DNA of 55,312 bases from Clostridia bacterium (GTDB lineage Bacteria > Bacillota > Clostridia > Oscillospirales > CAG-272): the NCBI GenBank assembly GCA_017451485.1, contig JAFTOG010000023.1:1-55312 (forward strand). The letters are read 5' to 3'. Positions 42,549 through 51,424 of this stretch are shown here, piece by piece. How positions within the stretch are numbered: the first letter of the stretch is position 1; the number at the start of each line of letters is the position of its first letter. The notes under the pieces are model-generated. The model was not told the DNA's origin. It saw only the letters and a program-made list of their open reading frames with translations, and searched no databases. The translations under genes and the position numbers were made by a program.

Positions 42549-42577
42549 ATTATAGCATTAAGAAAATAGAAAGTCAA
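42549..42577 (-). promoter_or_regulatory. Promoter of thrS
   Basis: TTGACT, 17 bases, TATAAT on the minus strand. Confidence 0.72.
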
Positions 42578-42630
42578 GCAAAATATATAAAATAAAAGGG
42601 AACAGAATTAAATACTGTTCCCATAACTAA

Positions 42631-43479
42631 CTAATTTATTCCACAGAGCATAAGTATAAATCCAAAAATTGAGGATATGCAGTATAAAACTGTGATTATG
42701 CGTATATTTTCCTTTTTGCATTTGTTAGCCTTGAACAGTACGGCAAGACCCATACCGGCACCGGCACACAGACCAGCAACTGCAGAGCCAAAGGACAGAG
42801 CACCCTCAATATACAGGTTTGTAAGCATAACAGATACAGCACAGTTTGGAATAAGACCCACAAAAGCAGTTATAAAGGGTTGAATAAGGCTATCGCTTAG
42901 AAGCAGGTAGCTTAATCTTTCCTCTCCAAGAAAATGAATGGCAAGACCCAAAGCAATGTTTATAATAAGAATAAATACCGATGTTTTAGCTGTATGTAAA
43001 AGAGAAGGCTTGAGAATCCCCTCTGATTCCTCACATCCACAATCCTTACACATATCAATTGTCACCTTTTGTACCCTCATTCTTTTCAAAATAAAGTCAA
43101 TAGCAAAACCGGATATAATACCGATACCTACCTTGCAAAGGATCAGCTTCCAGATAGAGCTATGTCCACCGGCTGTTGAAATAAGAATGGGGAGTGCCTC
43201 ATCCGAGGTGGAAAGAAATACTGCAATCAGAGTGCCCTCGGTAATAAGACCGGCAGTATACAGATTGGATGCAGAGGCAGAGAAGCCACATTGAGGTATA
43301 CATCCAAGGGCAGAGCCGATAGCAGGTCCGGTTTTGCCAATCCTTTTTAACGCATTTTCCATTTTATCAGATGCCTTATGCTCGATAAATTCCATAAGAA
43401 GATATGCCAAAAAGAGAAAGGGGACTGTTTTTAAGGTTTCTATTAAAGCATGTAAAAGCTCATGCAAAACTTCTTCCAT
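42631..43479 (-). CDS. Predicted metal efflux permease (PF11449-like, arsenic/manganese)
   Basis: 282 residues from the ATG at 43479 (after AAAAGGAACGAAAA); an upstream in-frame start exists but lacks a ribosome site. About eight hydrophobic helices in two halves, each with a conserved helix break: GCIPQCGFSASASNLY in the first half and GLIPNCAVSVMLTNLY in the second, an internal duplication. A central loop carries CKDCGCEE, a likely metal-binding cluster. This matches the ArsP_2/putative manganese transporter family, usually read as an efflux pump. The metal cannot be told from the sequence. Confidence 0.8.
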   Translation of the reverse strand: MEEVLHELLHALIETLKTVPFLFLAYLLMEFIEHKASDKMENALKRIGKTGPAIGSALGCIPQCGFSASASNLYTAGLITEGTLIAVFLSTSDEALPILISTAGGHSSIWKLILCKVGIGIISGFAIDFILKRMRVQKVTIDMCKDCGCEESEGILKPSLLHTAKTSVFILIINIALGLAIHFLGEERLSYLLLSDSLIQPFITAFVGLIPNCAVSVMLTNLYIEGALSFGSAVAGLCAGAGMGLAVLFKANKCKKENIRIITVLYCISSIFGFILMLCGIN

Positions 43480-43507
43480 TTTTCGTTCCTTTTTCAAATT
43501 AATTATC

Positions 43508-43530
43508 AAATTGAGAACTGTTCTCAATTT
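43508..43530. promoter_or_regulatory. Perfect 11-1-11 palindrome, likely metal-repressor operator
   Basis: AAATTGAGAAC-T-GTTCTCAATTT lies 10 bases downstream of the -10, across the predicted start site, so binding would block transcription. The core has a 7-1-7 shape like Fur-family boxes (TGAGAAC-x-GTTCTCA). The regulator is not encoded nearby. Confidence 0.7.
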
Positions 43531-43539
43531 GTCTGATAT

Positions 43540-43568
43540 ATTATATATTAAAAACGGCAGAATGTCAA
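43540..43568 (-). promoter_or_regulatory. Promoter of the metal permease gene
   Basis: On the minus strand TTGACA (43568-43563), 17 bases, TATAAT (43545-43540): a consensus promoter. Confidence 0.8.
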
Positions 43569-43597
43569 TATATAAATAAAAATTAAAAATAAATGTA

Positions 43598-43626
43598 TTG
43601 CAAACAGACGTTAATTATGCTAATAT
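43598..43626 (+). promoter_or_regulatory. Promoter of folT-folC
   Basis: TTGCAA (43598-43603), 17 bases, TAATAT (43621-43626), followed about 20 bases later by the THF riboswitch. Confidence 0.6.
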
Positions 43627-43645
43627 ATAAGCATAATCAGAGTAA

Positions 43646-43735
43646 ATATGCGTGCGTCAAGTGTCGGGGGAACGGGGAGTTGTCCATCGAACGAAAACAG
43701 ATGTTGCGGTACGCATATTGCATCCCGCTGGAGGT
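43646..43735 (+). ncRNA. Tetrahydrofolate (THF) riboswitch
   Basis: The 5' end ATATGCGT pairs with ACGCATAT; the conserved 3' part ATTGCATCCCGCTGGAGG closely resembles the class-I THF switch tail (CATTGCATCCGCTCC), and GTGTCGGGGG/ACGGGGAGTTGTCC lie between. The GGAGG ribosome site of folT is inside the aptamer, so THF binding probably blocks translation. The folate transporter gene follows, its usual target. Confidence 0.88.
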
Positions 43736-43741
43736 ATTATA

Positions 43742-44302
43742 GTGAAAAATAATGGGAATTTCAAAAAAGAGCTTTTGTTGTTTGGCAATCTGAAGGTAAT
43801 GGTTGCGTGTGCATTTCTTGTGGCTATAAGTATAGTCTGCGGTAAGCTTATTGCAATTAATGTAGGCACAGTGCTACGCTTCAGCTTTGAAAATATGCCT
43901 ATACTTTTGTCATCCATAGCTTTCGGCCCGTTAATAGGCGGTGTTACTGCCGTTGTGGCAGATATTATCGGATGCCTGATTGTAGGCTATGAGATAAATC
44001 CGTTAGTTACCTTAGGGGCTTTTGCCATAGGAGTTTTGAGTGGACTTATATACCGTTTGCTTGGTAAGATGCCTTCTTTGTGGAAAACAGTATTATCCGT
44101 TATTATTTCACATATTGTAGGATCTGTAATAATAAAGACATTTGGTCTGGCAAAATTTTATGAAATACCCTTAGGCTTACTTTTTGCATGGAGAGGATTT
44201 AATTACGCTGTCATAGGCATTCTGGAAATATTCATCCTCTACTATCTGTTAAACAGCAGAGCAGTGGCAGCTCAGCTAGAAAGAATAAAGGAGAGCAGGT
44301 GA
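43742..44302 (+). CDS. folT: Folate ECF transporter S component
   Basis: 186 residues from GTG 43742, placed 6 bases after the riboswitch GGAGG. The open frame extends upstream through the riboswitch, but this is not coding. About six membrane helices; seen: LLSSIAFGPLIGGVTAVVADIIG and ALA-type interface regions typical of S components. It captures folates and works with the shared EcfA/A'/T module encoded elsewhere. The folC start follows 4 bases after its stop. Confidence 0.88.
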   Translation: MKNNGNFKKELLLFGNLKVMVACAFLVAISIVCGKLIAINVGTVLRFSFENMPILLSSIAFGPLIGGVTAVVADIIGCLIVGYEINPLVTLGAFAIGVLSGLIYRLLGKMPSLWKTVLSVIISHIVGSVIIKTFGLAKFYEIPLGLLFAWRGFNYAVIGILEIFILYYLLNSRAVAAQLERIKESR

Positions 44303-44306
44303 GAGT

Positions 44307-45593
44307 ATGAATTATAACGAGGCTCTTGAATATATACACAAAATTAATTGGTGCTTCTGCAATCCGGGACTTGAAAGAATAGAAAAGCTTTGCACAGCAC
44401 TTGGTAATCCACAGAAAAAGCTTAAATTTATTCATGTGGCAGGAACTAACGGTAAGGGCTCCTTCTGTGCTATGCTTTCCGGCATCCTTACTAAGGCAGG
44501 ATATAAAACAGGACTTTTCACTTCGCCGTACATCAAGGTATTCAATGAAAGAATGGCAATAGACGGGGAAATGATTACAAATGATGAGCTTGCCAAATTT
44601 ACAGAGCAGATAAAACCGATTGCGGACAAAATGGAGGAAAAGCCAACGGAATTTGAGCTTATTACAGCTCTCGCCTTTGAATATTTTGCGACTCACGGTT
44701 GTGATTATGTAGTACTTGAATGTGGTCTTGGAGGACGCCTGGACTCAACAAATATTATTGATGCTCCCGTCCTTTCCGTAATCACAGGTATTGCTCTTGA
44801 CCATACAGCTATTTTAGGAGATACGGTAGAGAAAATAGCATATGAGAAAGCAGGAATTATAAAAGGTGGCACCCCGTGTCTGTGGTGTGGAGAAAATAAG
44901 GAGGCTGAGGCAGTCATTTCTTCCAAAGCAAGAGAGGTTGGCTCACATCTTTATACAGTAGATCATAAAAAAACCGAGATTAAACGCTTTAATTTGAGTG
45001 GTACAGTATTCAGCTATGAGGACTATGAGGACATATTTATCCCTCTTCTCGGAGAATATCAGCCCTTTAATGCTTCAAATGTGCTCTGTGCAGTAGATAT
45101 ACTTCGTGATAATGGAGTAAATATTGATATTACATCTGTCAGAGAAGGACTGAAAAATGTAGTATGGCACGCAAGATTTGAGATAATTTCAAATAATCCG
45201 CTGGTAATAGCTGACGGAGGTCATAATCCGGAGGGAGTATGCAGTGCCGTGAACAGTGTAAAGACATATTTCAAGGATAAAAAATTAAATATTATCAGTG
45301 GAGTAATGGCTGATAAGGATACTAATTATATTGCATCTCAGATAGGCTCTGTTGCTAAGGAGGTATTTTGTATTACTCCCGATAATCCAAGGGCTCTTGC
45401 CTCTGATAAGTATGCAGAGCTTTACAGAAAAATGGGTGTAAGAGCAAGTCATTATACCTCTGTAAGGGATGCAGTTTATGCGTCTATGAGGGACGCAATC
45501 GACACGGGGTCCGATGTTTTGTGTGTAGGATCATTATATATGTACCTTGAGGTTGCTGAATGTGTTGAGCAGTTCAATAAGGAAAATAATTGA
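44307..45593 (+). CDS. folC: Folylpolyglutamate synthase / dihydrofolate synthase
   Basis: 428 residues. Adds glutamate to folates and keeps them in the cell. Seen: ATP-binding HVAGTNGKGSFCAML, FTSPYIKVFNERM, the omega-loop ERIAIDG-like region, ECGLGGRLDSTNI, ITGIALDHTAILGDTVEKIAYEKAGIIK and WHARFEIISN, then the C-terminal Rossmann-like domain (about 285-428, ADGGHNPEG). Coexpressed with folT: the THF switch turns down both uptake and trapping when THF is plentiful. Whether it also has DHFS activity is not decidable here. Confidence 0.94.
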   Translation: MNYNEALEYIHKINWCFCNPGLERIEKLCTALGNPQKKLKFIHVAGTNGKGSFCAMLSGILTKAGYKTGLFTSPYIKVFNERMAIDGEMITNDELAKFTEQIKPIADKMEEKPTEFELITALAFEYFATHGCDYVVLECGLGGRLDSTNIIDAPVLSVITGIALDHTAILGDTVEKIAYEKAGIIKGGTPCLWCGENKEAEAVISSKAREVGSHLYTVDHKKTEIKRFNLSGTVFSYEDYEDIFIPLLGEYQPFNASNVLCAVDILRDNGVNIDITSVREGLKNVVWHARFEIISNNPLVIADGGHNPEGVCSAVNSVKTYFKDKKLNIISGVMADKDTNYIASQIGSVAKEVFCITPDNPRALASDKYAELYRKMGVRASHYTSVRDAVYASMRDAIDTGSDVLCVGSLYMYLEVAECVEQFNKENN

Positions 45594-45607
45594 TATTTTT
45601 AGAATAT

Positions 45608-45646
45608 AAAACAGGCTGTTGCTTAAATTTGCAACAGCCTGTTTTT
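45608..45646. terminator. Shared terminator of folC and the pseudouridine synthase gene
   Basis: AAAACAGGCTGTTGC and GCAACAGCCTGTTTTT pair around a 7-base loop, between converging genes; overlaps the stop of the minus-strand gene by about two bases. Confidence 0.88.
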
Positions 45647-46373
45647 ATATATTTTCACTTTTTCCGGAAAGGTAGGCTACCTCGTTATCTGTAAGCTCAC
45701 GCCATTTACCTCTTTCAAGGTCGTTAAGCTTAAGCTTACCTATAGCTATTCTTGTAAGACGCATTATAGTAAGTCCGCACTTTTCACACATTTTGCGTAT
45801 CTGTCTGTTTCTTCCCTCGTTAAGGGTAAAAAGAGTATTGGTAGCACCGTTTTTCTGAGATATTATTCTTACCTTAACGGGCTTAAGCTTGTATCCGTCT
45901 ATTTCCATAGGTGAGGTAAGAGTGGATAACTGCTCGGGCGAGATATCTCCCTTTATGATAACGCTGTATACCTTTGACATATTGTTTTTTGGATGGGTGA
46001 GCCTGTTTGTTAGCTCGCCGTCATTGGTAAGAATGAGTAAACCCTCAGAATACATATCCAGTCTGCCGACAGGATAAATTCTTTCTCCAACATCAGTAAC
46101 AAGGTCAAGTACTGTTTGTCTGCCCTTTTCGTCGGATGCTGTGCTAACATATCCAAGTGGCTTATTAAGCATTATATATCTTTTTTTCTCTGCAATATTT
46201 TTTATAATCTTACCGTTATAGGTTACAGTATCCTTTTCGGGATCTACCTTGTCTCCAAGATGAGCAGTAATGCCGTTTACCTTCACATTCCCTGCTTCAA
46301 TTACCTTTTCTGCACTTCTTCGGGACATTATTTTGTTATCTGTAAAAAACTTTTGAAGTCTGATTTTTTCCAT
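45645..46373 (-). CDS. RsuA/RluB-family pseudouridine synthase
   Basis: 242 residues. N-terminal S4 RNA-binding domain (about 3-60; IRLQKFFTDNKIMSRRSAEKVI) and catalytic domain with Asp in GRLDMYSEGLLILTNDG, plus LNEGRNRQIRKMCEKCG. It isomerises a uridine in ribosomal RNA. RluB is the most common member in this gene neighbourhood (next to scpAB in Firmicutes), but the sequence alone does not separate RluB from RluF/RsuA. Last gene of the minus-strand operon; dac ends 5 bases upstream. Confidence 0.92.
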   Translation of the reverse strand: MEKIRLQKFFTDNKIMSRRSAEKVIEAGNVKVNGITAHLGDKVDPEKDTVTYNGKIIKNIAEKKRYIMLNKPLGYVSTASDEKGRQTVLDLVTDVGERIYPVGRLDMYSEGLLILTNDGELTNRLTHPKNNMSKVYSVIIKGDISPEQLSTLTSPMEIDGYKLKPVKVRIISQKNGATNTLFTLNEGRNRQIRKMCEKCGLTIMRLTRIAIGKLKLNDLERGKWRELTDNEVAYLSGKSENI

Positions 46374-46378
46374 TTTAT

Positions 46379-47482
46379 CTATCCAAAGATTCTTTCTAAA
46401 ATTGATTTCTTATATTTGATGGATTTTACATTTTCAATAGCGTATAGGGGACACTCTCCGATTTTATTTTCGCCACAGTAAAAAACTACCTGTCCAACCT
46501 TGTCGCCTTTTTTTATAGGGGCAGAAAGAAGTCTGTCATACTCCGTTACAGCCCGTATTTCGCTTTGTAAGCCCTTTTTAAGAGTTATAGAAACGGAGTC
46601 GAAATTGGAACAGAGCAGAGAGCTCTTTTCTCCGTTAATACAGTTTAATGAAAGAGTATAGTCTCCTGCCTCTGCCAGATTAATTCTTTCGAACTGTGAA
46701 AATCCGTAGTCAAGGAGCTGCTTGTGGTCATTCCAATCATTCGGTGCGTTCAAGGTAACACAGATAAGTCGGACACCGTTGCGTTCTCCACAGGAAACAA
46801 GACATCGTCCACTTCGCTTTGTAAAGCCTGTTTTTACACCAATGGCATCCTCATACAGTCGAAGAAGCTTATTGTGATTTATAAGGACTCTGCTACCGTC
46901 ATCAGATAGGGGAATAACCTTTCTTCTGGTTGAAACAATTTCCTCAAATCTTGAATTTTCCATAGCATATGCAGCAAGTCTTGCAAGGTCAAGGGCAGTA
47001 GTGTAATGCTCTTCATTATCAAGCCCGTGGGGATTTGTAAAATGTGTGTTGTTAAGCCCAAGCTCTTTTGCTTTATCATTCATCATCTCTACAAATCCGT
47101 CAACGCTTCCACCTAAATACATGGCAATAGCCACGGCAGAGTCGTTGGCACTTTCCAGCATAAGAGCATAGACAAGCTCTTCAAGTGTTAGCTTTTCTCC
47201 CTCTTGTAAGTAAATAGATGAGCCTTCAATTCCCGTAGCAGCCTTTGGCACAGTGACAGTTTTATCAAGAAGTCCCGATTCAATAGCTATTACTGCTGTC
47301 ATTATTTTAGTTGTGCTTGCCATAGGAGCTCTTGTATAAGCATCCTTTACATATACAGTCTCTCCTGATTCTGCCTCTAACACTATAGCATGGTGTGCAG
47401 AAATATCAACGGCGTATGAGACCGTGGAAAGGGAGCAGAATAATAATATAAAAATCAAAAAAAACGCAACAAATTTTGGCAT
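46379..47482 (-). CDS. D-alanyl-D-alanine carboxypeptidase (DacF/DacB family, PBP5-like)
   Basis: 367 residues from ATG 47482 (after TTTTGAGGTTTGAT); a TTG start at 47494 would put its own ribosome site inside the gene. Signal peptide (about 1-24, VSYAVD), then the S11 peptidase domain with catalytic STTK (ASTTKIM), SAN (ESANDS) and KTG (VKTGFT); C-terminal beta domain. Trims D-Ala from the peptidoglycan stem peptide outside the cell. The match with ytfJ next door suggests the sporulation member (DacF/DacB), but this is inference. No clear C-terminal amphipathic anchor. Confidence 0.9.
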   Translation of the reverse strand: MPKFVAFFLIFILLFCSLSTVSYAVDISAHHAIVLEAESGETVYVKDAYTRAPMASTTKIMTAVIAIESGLLDKTVTVPKAATGIEGSSIYLQEGEKLTLEELVYALMLESANDSAVAIAMYLGGSVDGFVEMMNDKAKELGLNNTHFTNPHGLDNEEHYTTALDLARLAAYAMENSRFEEIVSTRRKVIPLSDDGSRVLINHNKLLRLYEDAIGVKTGFTKRSGRCLVSCGERNGVRLICVTLNAPNDWNDHKQLLDYGFSQFERINLAEAGDYTLSLNCINGEKSSLLCSNFDSVSITLKKGLQSEIRAVTEYDRLLSAPIKKGDKVGQVVFYCGENKIGECPLYAIENVKSIKYKKSILERIFG

Positions 47483-47543
47483 ATCAAACCTCAAAATATC
47501 TTTTTGGTTTAGTATGCCTCAATTAGCATATTTGATTTATTGA

Positions 47544-47957
47544 TTATATTTCCTCGTCTATATCGTCGTTGGACTTCTTTCCAAATAGGCCCTTAAATTT
47601 TTCAATAATTTCTGGTGAGCTTTCGATAAGACCGATAATCTGGGATATAGGATCCTTACTCTCGGCATTAACATTGAGAAGATCTACCTTGCCGTTGGGT
47701 GAAACTACAAGAAAACCAACAGGAGAAACAGTAACACCTGTTCCACCTCCACCACCGAAATTTTTATTTGTGGGTGCCTTTTTACCAAAGAAGTCAACAC
47801 CACCTGTAGCAAGACCTACAAAAACCTTGGAAATAGGAATAATAACTGTTCCGCCGGCTGTTTCAATAGGCGTACCGGTAACTGTGTTAGCATCAACCAT
47901 TGATTTTACATTTTCAAGGGCGGTTTTAATAATATCACTCTGATTCGTTTTTTCCAT
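47544..47957 (-). CDS. ytfJ: GerW/YtfJ sporulation protein
   Basis: 137 residues. Seen: VIIPISKVFVGLATGGVDF, a Gly-rich FGGGGGTGVTVSPVGFLVV, and a C-terminal helix ending in acidic residues. These match the GerW (YtfJ) family, needed in Bacillus for proper spore germination and conserved in spore-forming Firmicutes. Its 5' end overlaps DUF2953 by 23 bases, so the two are made together. Presence indicates spore-forming ancestry but not actual spores. Confidence 0.9.
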   Translation of the reverse strand: MEKTNQSDIIKTALENVKSMVDANTVTGTPIETAGGTVIIPISKVFVGLATGGVDFFGKKAPTNKNFGGGGGTGVTVSPVGFLVVSPNGKVDLLNVNAESKDPISQIIGLIESSPEIIEKFKGLFGKKSNDDIDEEI

Positions 47958-48576
47958 TTTTATCCTCCAAAAGTTTTTCCTTTTTATTATTATATATAAA
48001 ATATGTTTTTAACAAGTGGACAAGGACCTTAAAGGCAGAGAATACCCTGATATACAATGTTATTTTTGCCTCGGCTCTTGATTTTTGCGATATGAAATTA
48101 CTGCATATATTGATTTTTGAAAAACGGGATATTTCCACATTGGAAATATTATCAAGTATTTCTATAAGGTAAGCTACACCCTGTACGGTAGCACCGTAAA
48201 CAAGAGCTGTTTTCGCAGCATCAGAGCATCCAACCTCAATATTAAGTCTTGCAAATTTGAAGTGGAGGGCTCCCATAGCTTTCTTAGAAAGCTTTAGAAC
48301 GGCCTCCCGTATCTCCCATATCACTTTGACAGGGGAGATTTCCTTTTCCTCTTTATTTTCAATGACCTGTTTATCTTTAGTGTCAGTCTTCTTTTTCTTG
48401 ACCTTCTTTTTTTCCTTATATTTAAGCTTCTGTGGGAATAATCTTATTCTGACAAATAGAATGCGTAGATATACCCGTAGCTCCTGCTTATAGTAAACTA
48501 TGATATTCACTTTTAGTGATAGCAGTAATGCGAGAAAGAGAAGTATCCCGCCTACTATATTGACCCAAACAGGCAT
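47935..48576 (-). CDS. DUF2953 membrane-anchored protein (YtfI-like)
   Basis: 213 residues. One N-terminal membrane helix (about 5-24), then a basic region (about 53-70, KEKKKVKKKKTDTKDK) and a C-terminal domain with VGCSDAAKTALVYGATVQG. This matches DUF2953, found directly before ytfJ in many Firmicutes, with a likely role in spore formation. Function unknown. Basic stretch could bind lipid or nucleic acid. Confidence 0.82.
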   Translation of the reverse strand: MPVWVNIVGGILLFLALLLSLKVNIIVYYKQELRVYLRILFVRIRLFPQKLKYKEKKKVKKKKTDTKDKQVIENKEEKEISPVKVIWEIREAVLKLSKKAMGALHFKFARLNIEVGCSDAAKTALVYGATVQGVAYLIEILDNISNVEISRFSKINICSNFISQKSRAEAKITLYIRVFSAFKVLVHLLKTYFIYNNKKEKLLEDKNGKNESE

Positions 48577-48628
48577 ATTACCCTCCTTTTACTTATTTGT
48601 CAGTGCTTTTTTGTTACAGAGCTTGTAT

Positions 48629-49366
48629 TTAGTCATCAAGCTCCATTTCTGGGCTTTCGATAAGCTCTAATTCTTCTTCCTCGGTATCAATATAAGGAGC
48701 TTCTTCTACAGCCTTGTCTATGGTCTCAGCCTCGTGGAGCTCTACAGCTTCTGTATTCCTATCCTCGCTGTCCTCCCTTAATTCGGGTACTTCAATATCA
48801 AGAGGGATTATTTCTCCCTCGTTTTTTTGTCTCGGTGCATCAATATAGGGTAACTGCTCCAAGGATTCTATTCCAAAGCATCTTAAAAATGTAGGTGTAG
48901 TTCTGTAGAGATATGGTCTGCCGGGAACATCCAGCTTTCCGCATTGCTCTATAAGATTTTTTTCACAAAGAGATGCAACTATATATGAGCTGTCTACCTT
49001 TCTCACAGTATCAACAAAGGCTCTTGTAACAGGCTCATTATATGCTATTATTGCCAGAACCTCGAGGGAAGAAGCAGATAAATTACCTCCCTTACGGATT
49101 CCGAGAGCCTCTTTTATGTATGGCAAAAATGTCTCCTTTGTACAGAGCTGACAGGAATCCTCGAAAACGAGCATCATAATACCACGGTCAGTGTCGCTGT
49201 TGTATTTTTCGGAAAAAGCTCTTACTGTTTTCCTAATCTGCGATTCTGTATATCCGAGAACCTCTCCAAGCTTTGAGTAGAGCATAGGGTGTCCTGCTGC
49301 AAACAGAATAGCCTCTATAGCCTTTTCCAGGTCCTTACTATCTACCTTTTCTAATTGAATTTCCAT
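48629..49366 (-). CDS. scpB: Segregation and condensation protein B
   Basis: 245 residues. Two winged helices (about 8-180): AIEAILFAAGHPMLYSKLGEVL and SLEVLAIIAYNEPVTRAFVDTVR, then GRPYLYRTTPTFLRCFGIESL. The C-terminal 60 residues are an unusually long acidic tail (EEEELELIESPEMELDD). ScpB binds ScpA and the SMC heads to form the chromosome condensin. It starts on the last base of scpA, so the two are translationally coupled. Confidence 0.95.
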   Translation of the reverse strand: MEIQLEKVDSKDLEKAIEAILFAAGHPMLYSKLGEVLGYTESQIRKTVRAFSEKYNSDTDRGIMMLVFEDSCQLCTKETFLPYIKEALGIRKGGNLSASSLEVLAIIAYNEPVTRAFVDTVRKVDSSYIVASLCEKNLIEQCGKLDVPGRPYLYRTTPTFLRCFGIESLEQLPYIDAPRQKNEGEIIPLDIEVPELREDSEDRNTEAVELHEAETIDKAVEEAPYIDTEEEELELIESPEMELDD

Positions 49367-50136
49367 TACTGTTCCTCTCCGTTTGCAACAATGATTTTAT
49401 CGTGATTCAATTCAATGAATATATTATCTGCCATATCGATTACTCCGTCAACGGTAGTAATCTCTTCTGTTATGCGTATTCTGCCTGTTTTCAGCATTTC
49501 AAGTATAGCCATAAACATAGCTACAAGCTCATGCTTGTTTCTGATACCGTTAAAGCATTCAATAACTCTTGCACGGCTTCCTCTGATCAGTAAAAATCTC
49601 AAAACGCAATATACCTTTTCGCTAACTGATACAGTACGCCTGCTGATAAGAGGTCTTATTTTTTCCGTTGCTTCCTCATCGGTAATCTCAACACTGTTCA
49701 TAATTCGCATAAATGCAAGAGAGAGAAGACTGATATCGTGGTCGGCAACATACGATCTGTCGGCAGGTATTTCGTCTGTATCCTTTTCCATACGGCCTGC
49801 ATAAATAGAATACATGCTTTGTAGCTTTTCGGATGCTTGCTTTGCTCTCTGATACTCCAAAAGTGCAGCGGCAAGGGCTTCTCTTGGGTCCTCCTCCTCT
49901 TCGGTAACCCTGGGGATAAGCATTTTGCTTTTTATATACATAAGCTCCGATGCCATAACAATAAACTCAGCGGAGAGGTCAATATTCATCTCCTGCATAT
50001 TGTTTATATATTCCATGTACTGATCGCAGATTACAGATATCTGTATATCCTCAATATTCATTTTATTTTTTTGTACAAGGGTGAGCAGAAGATCAAGAGG
50101 ACCCTCAAACTCATTTATTTTATAGGTTATCTCCAT
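49366..50136 (-). CDS. scpA: Segregation and condensation protein A
   Basis: 256 residues. Kleisin subunit of the SMC complex. Seen: the N-terminal FEGPLDLLLTLVQKNKMNIEDI, ASELMYIKSKMLIP, and a C-terminal winged helix (about 175-250; VIECFNGIRNKHELVAMFMAILEM). It links the SMC heads with ScpB. The M50 protease gene lies 8 bases upstream on the same strand, and scpB overlaps by one base. Confidence 0.95.
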   Translation of the reverse strand: MEITYKINEFEGPLDLLLTLVQKNKMNIEDIQISVICDQYMEYINNMQEMNIDLSAEFIVMASELMYIKSKMLIPRVTEEEEDPREALAAALLEYQRAKQASEKLQSMYSIYAGRMEKDTDEIPADRSYVADHDISLLSLAFMRIMNSVEITDEEATEKIRPLISRRTVSVSEKVYCVLRFLLIRGSRARVIECFNGIRNKHELVAMFMAILEMLKTGRIRITEEITTVDGVIDMADNIFIELNHDKIIVANGEEQ

Positions 50137-50144
50137 CGTATACC

Positions 50145-50819
50145 TCAGAAAATCAGTGAAAATAAAGTCATCATACCACCGTATATCAGATTCACCAAGA
50201 ATGACAAGGCTTTTGTGAATATACCACCCAATACACGGGAGTCAAGTAATAAAATCACAATAAACAATGCGGAAATCTCCCTCTCGTAACGCAGAATTTT
50301 AGCATAAATACGGTACGGTAGCCATATTAGCAATATTCTTGAGCCGTCGAGTGGTGGCAGGGGAATAAGATTGAATATCGCCAGTGCAATATTCAACCAT
50401 ATGAAGTTAAACAAAAGTGTTTCGTATGCAACGCACACATAAAACAGGAAATTTGCACTTTCAAATACAACATCGGATAGCAAATAGATAGAAAGTGAAT
50501 ATATAAATGCTCCGATAAATGCAAGTAGCAGATTCGCCATAGGACCTGCAAGAGCAGAGAGGCAAATATCCCGTCTCGGTTTTTTGAAAAATCTTGTATT
50601 TATTGGTACGGGTCTTGCCCAACCGAAACGGAAAAATATCATACATACAGTTCCGATAGGGTCAAGATGCTTCAATGGATTGAGAGTAAGACGCCCCATC
50701 AATTTTGCAGTAGGGTCACCGAGCTTATAGGCAATAAAGCCGTGGGCAAGCTCGTGTATTACAAGGGCAACTAATACACAAGGAATACTGATAAGTATAT
50801 CTATCAGGTAATCAACCAT
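50145..50819 (-). CDS. Site-2-protease-like M50 family membrane protease
   Basis: 224 residues. Zinc site HELAHG (His-Glu-x-x-His) near residue 23, and a third ligand region FNLIPLPPLDGSRIL near 150. About five membrane helices. Short, without PDZ domain: group of YwhC/rhomboid-like S2P homologues found next to scpA in Clostridia. The substrate is unknown. Its start overlaps the engB stop by one base. Confidence 0.9.
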   Translation of the reverse strand: MVDYLIDILISIPCVLVALVIHELAHGFIAYKLGDPTAKLMGRLTLNPLKHLDPIGTVCMIFFRFGWARPVPINTRFFKKPRRDICLSALAGPMANLLLAFIGAFIYSLSIYLLSDVVFESANFLFYVCVAYETLLFNFIWLNIALAIFNLIPLPPLDGSRILLIWLPYRIYAKILRYEREISALFIVILLLDSRVLGGIFTKALSFLVNLIYGGMMTLFSLIF

Positions 50820-51424
50820 TATTTGTTCTCCGCATAACCTAAAATTTCATTCCATACATCATCCTTACCCTCTCTTGTTTCGGAGGAATACAGGATTATT
50901 GTAGTGTTCTCCCTTAAAACCGGGTTTGAAATAAGAGTTTTAACTGCCTTTTCTCTTTCTGATTTGTTAAGCTTATCGGTTTTAGTAGCCACAATAATGT
51001 ACGGAACATCGGCATCGTTCATATAAGATATCATATCAATATCGTCTTTGGTGTAGCCAATGCGAGAGTCCACAAGCTGTACAACCAGCTTTACCAGGTC
51101 AATATTGGGATTATTGGTAAAATATCCGTCAACAAGACTTGACCATATAAGCTGCTCCTTTGCAGTACGCTTGGCATAACCGTAACCGGGCAGGTCAACA
51201 AGATAAAGCTTTTTATCAATTTCGTAAAAATTTACAGTAATTGTCTTACCGGGAGCACTGCTCACTCTTGCAAGTCCTTTTCTGTTGAGCAGTGTATTAA
51301 TGAGTGAGCTTTTTCCCACATTGGATCTACCCGAAAAGGCAATCTGTGGGATTGGATTTCTTAAAAACTGAGATGCATTGCCTGCACTGATTTTAAGAAT
51401 ACTGTTATTTGTATTTATTTTCAT
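50819..51424 (-). CDS. engB: Ribosome biogenesis GTPase YsxC/EngB
   Basis: 201 residues from ATG 51424, overlapping the lon stop by ATGA. A longer open frame to 51481 runs inside lon and is rejected. Seen: G1 FSGRSNVGKSSL, G3 VDLPGYGYA, G4 ATKTDKL and the C-terminal SSETREGKDD. It helps large ribosomal subunit assembly. The lon-engB order is common in Firmicutes. Confidence 0.95.
   Translation of the reverse strand: MKINTNNSILKISAGNASQFLRNPIPQIAFSGRSNVGKSSLINTLLNRKGLARVSSAPGKTITVNFYEIDKKLYLVDLPGYGYAKRTAKEQLIWSSLVDGYFTNNPNIDLVKLVVQLVDSRIGYTKDDIDMISYMNDADVPYIIVATKTDKLNKSEREKAVKTLISNPVLRENTTIILYSSETREGKDDVWNEILGYAENK

Noticed and set aside
43652..43741. Upstream extension of folT
   Set aside because: This segment is the THF riboswitch; the open frame is incidental.
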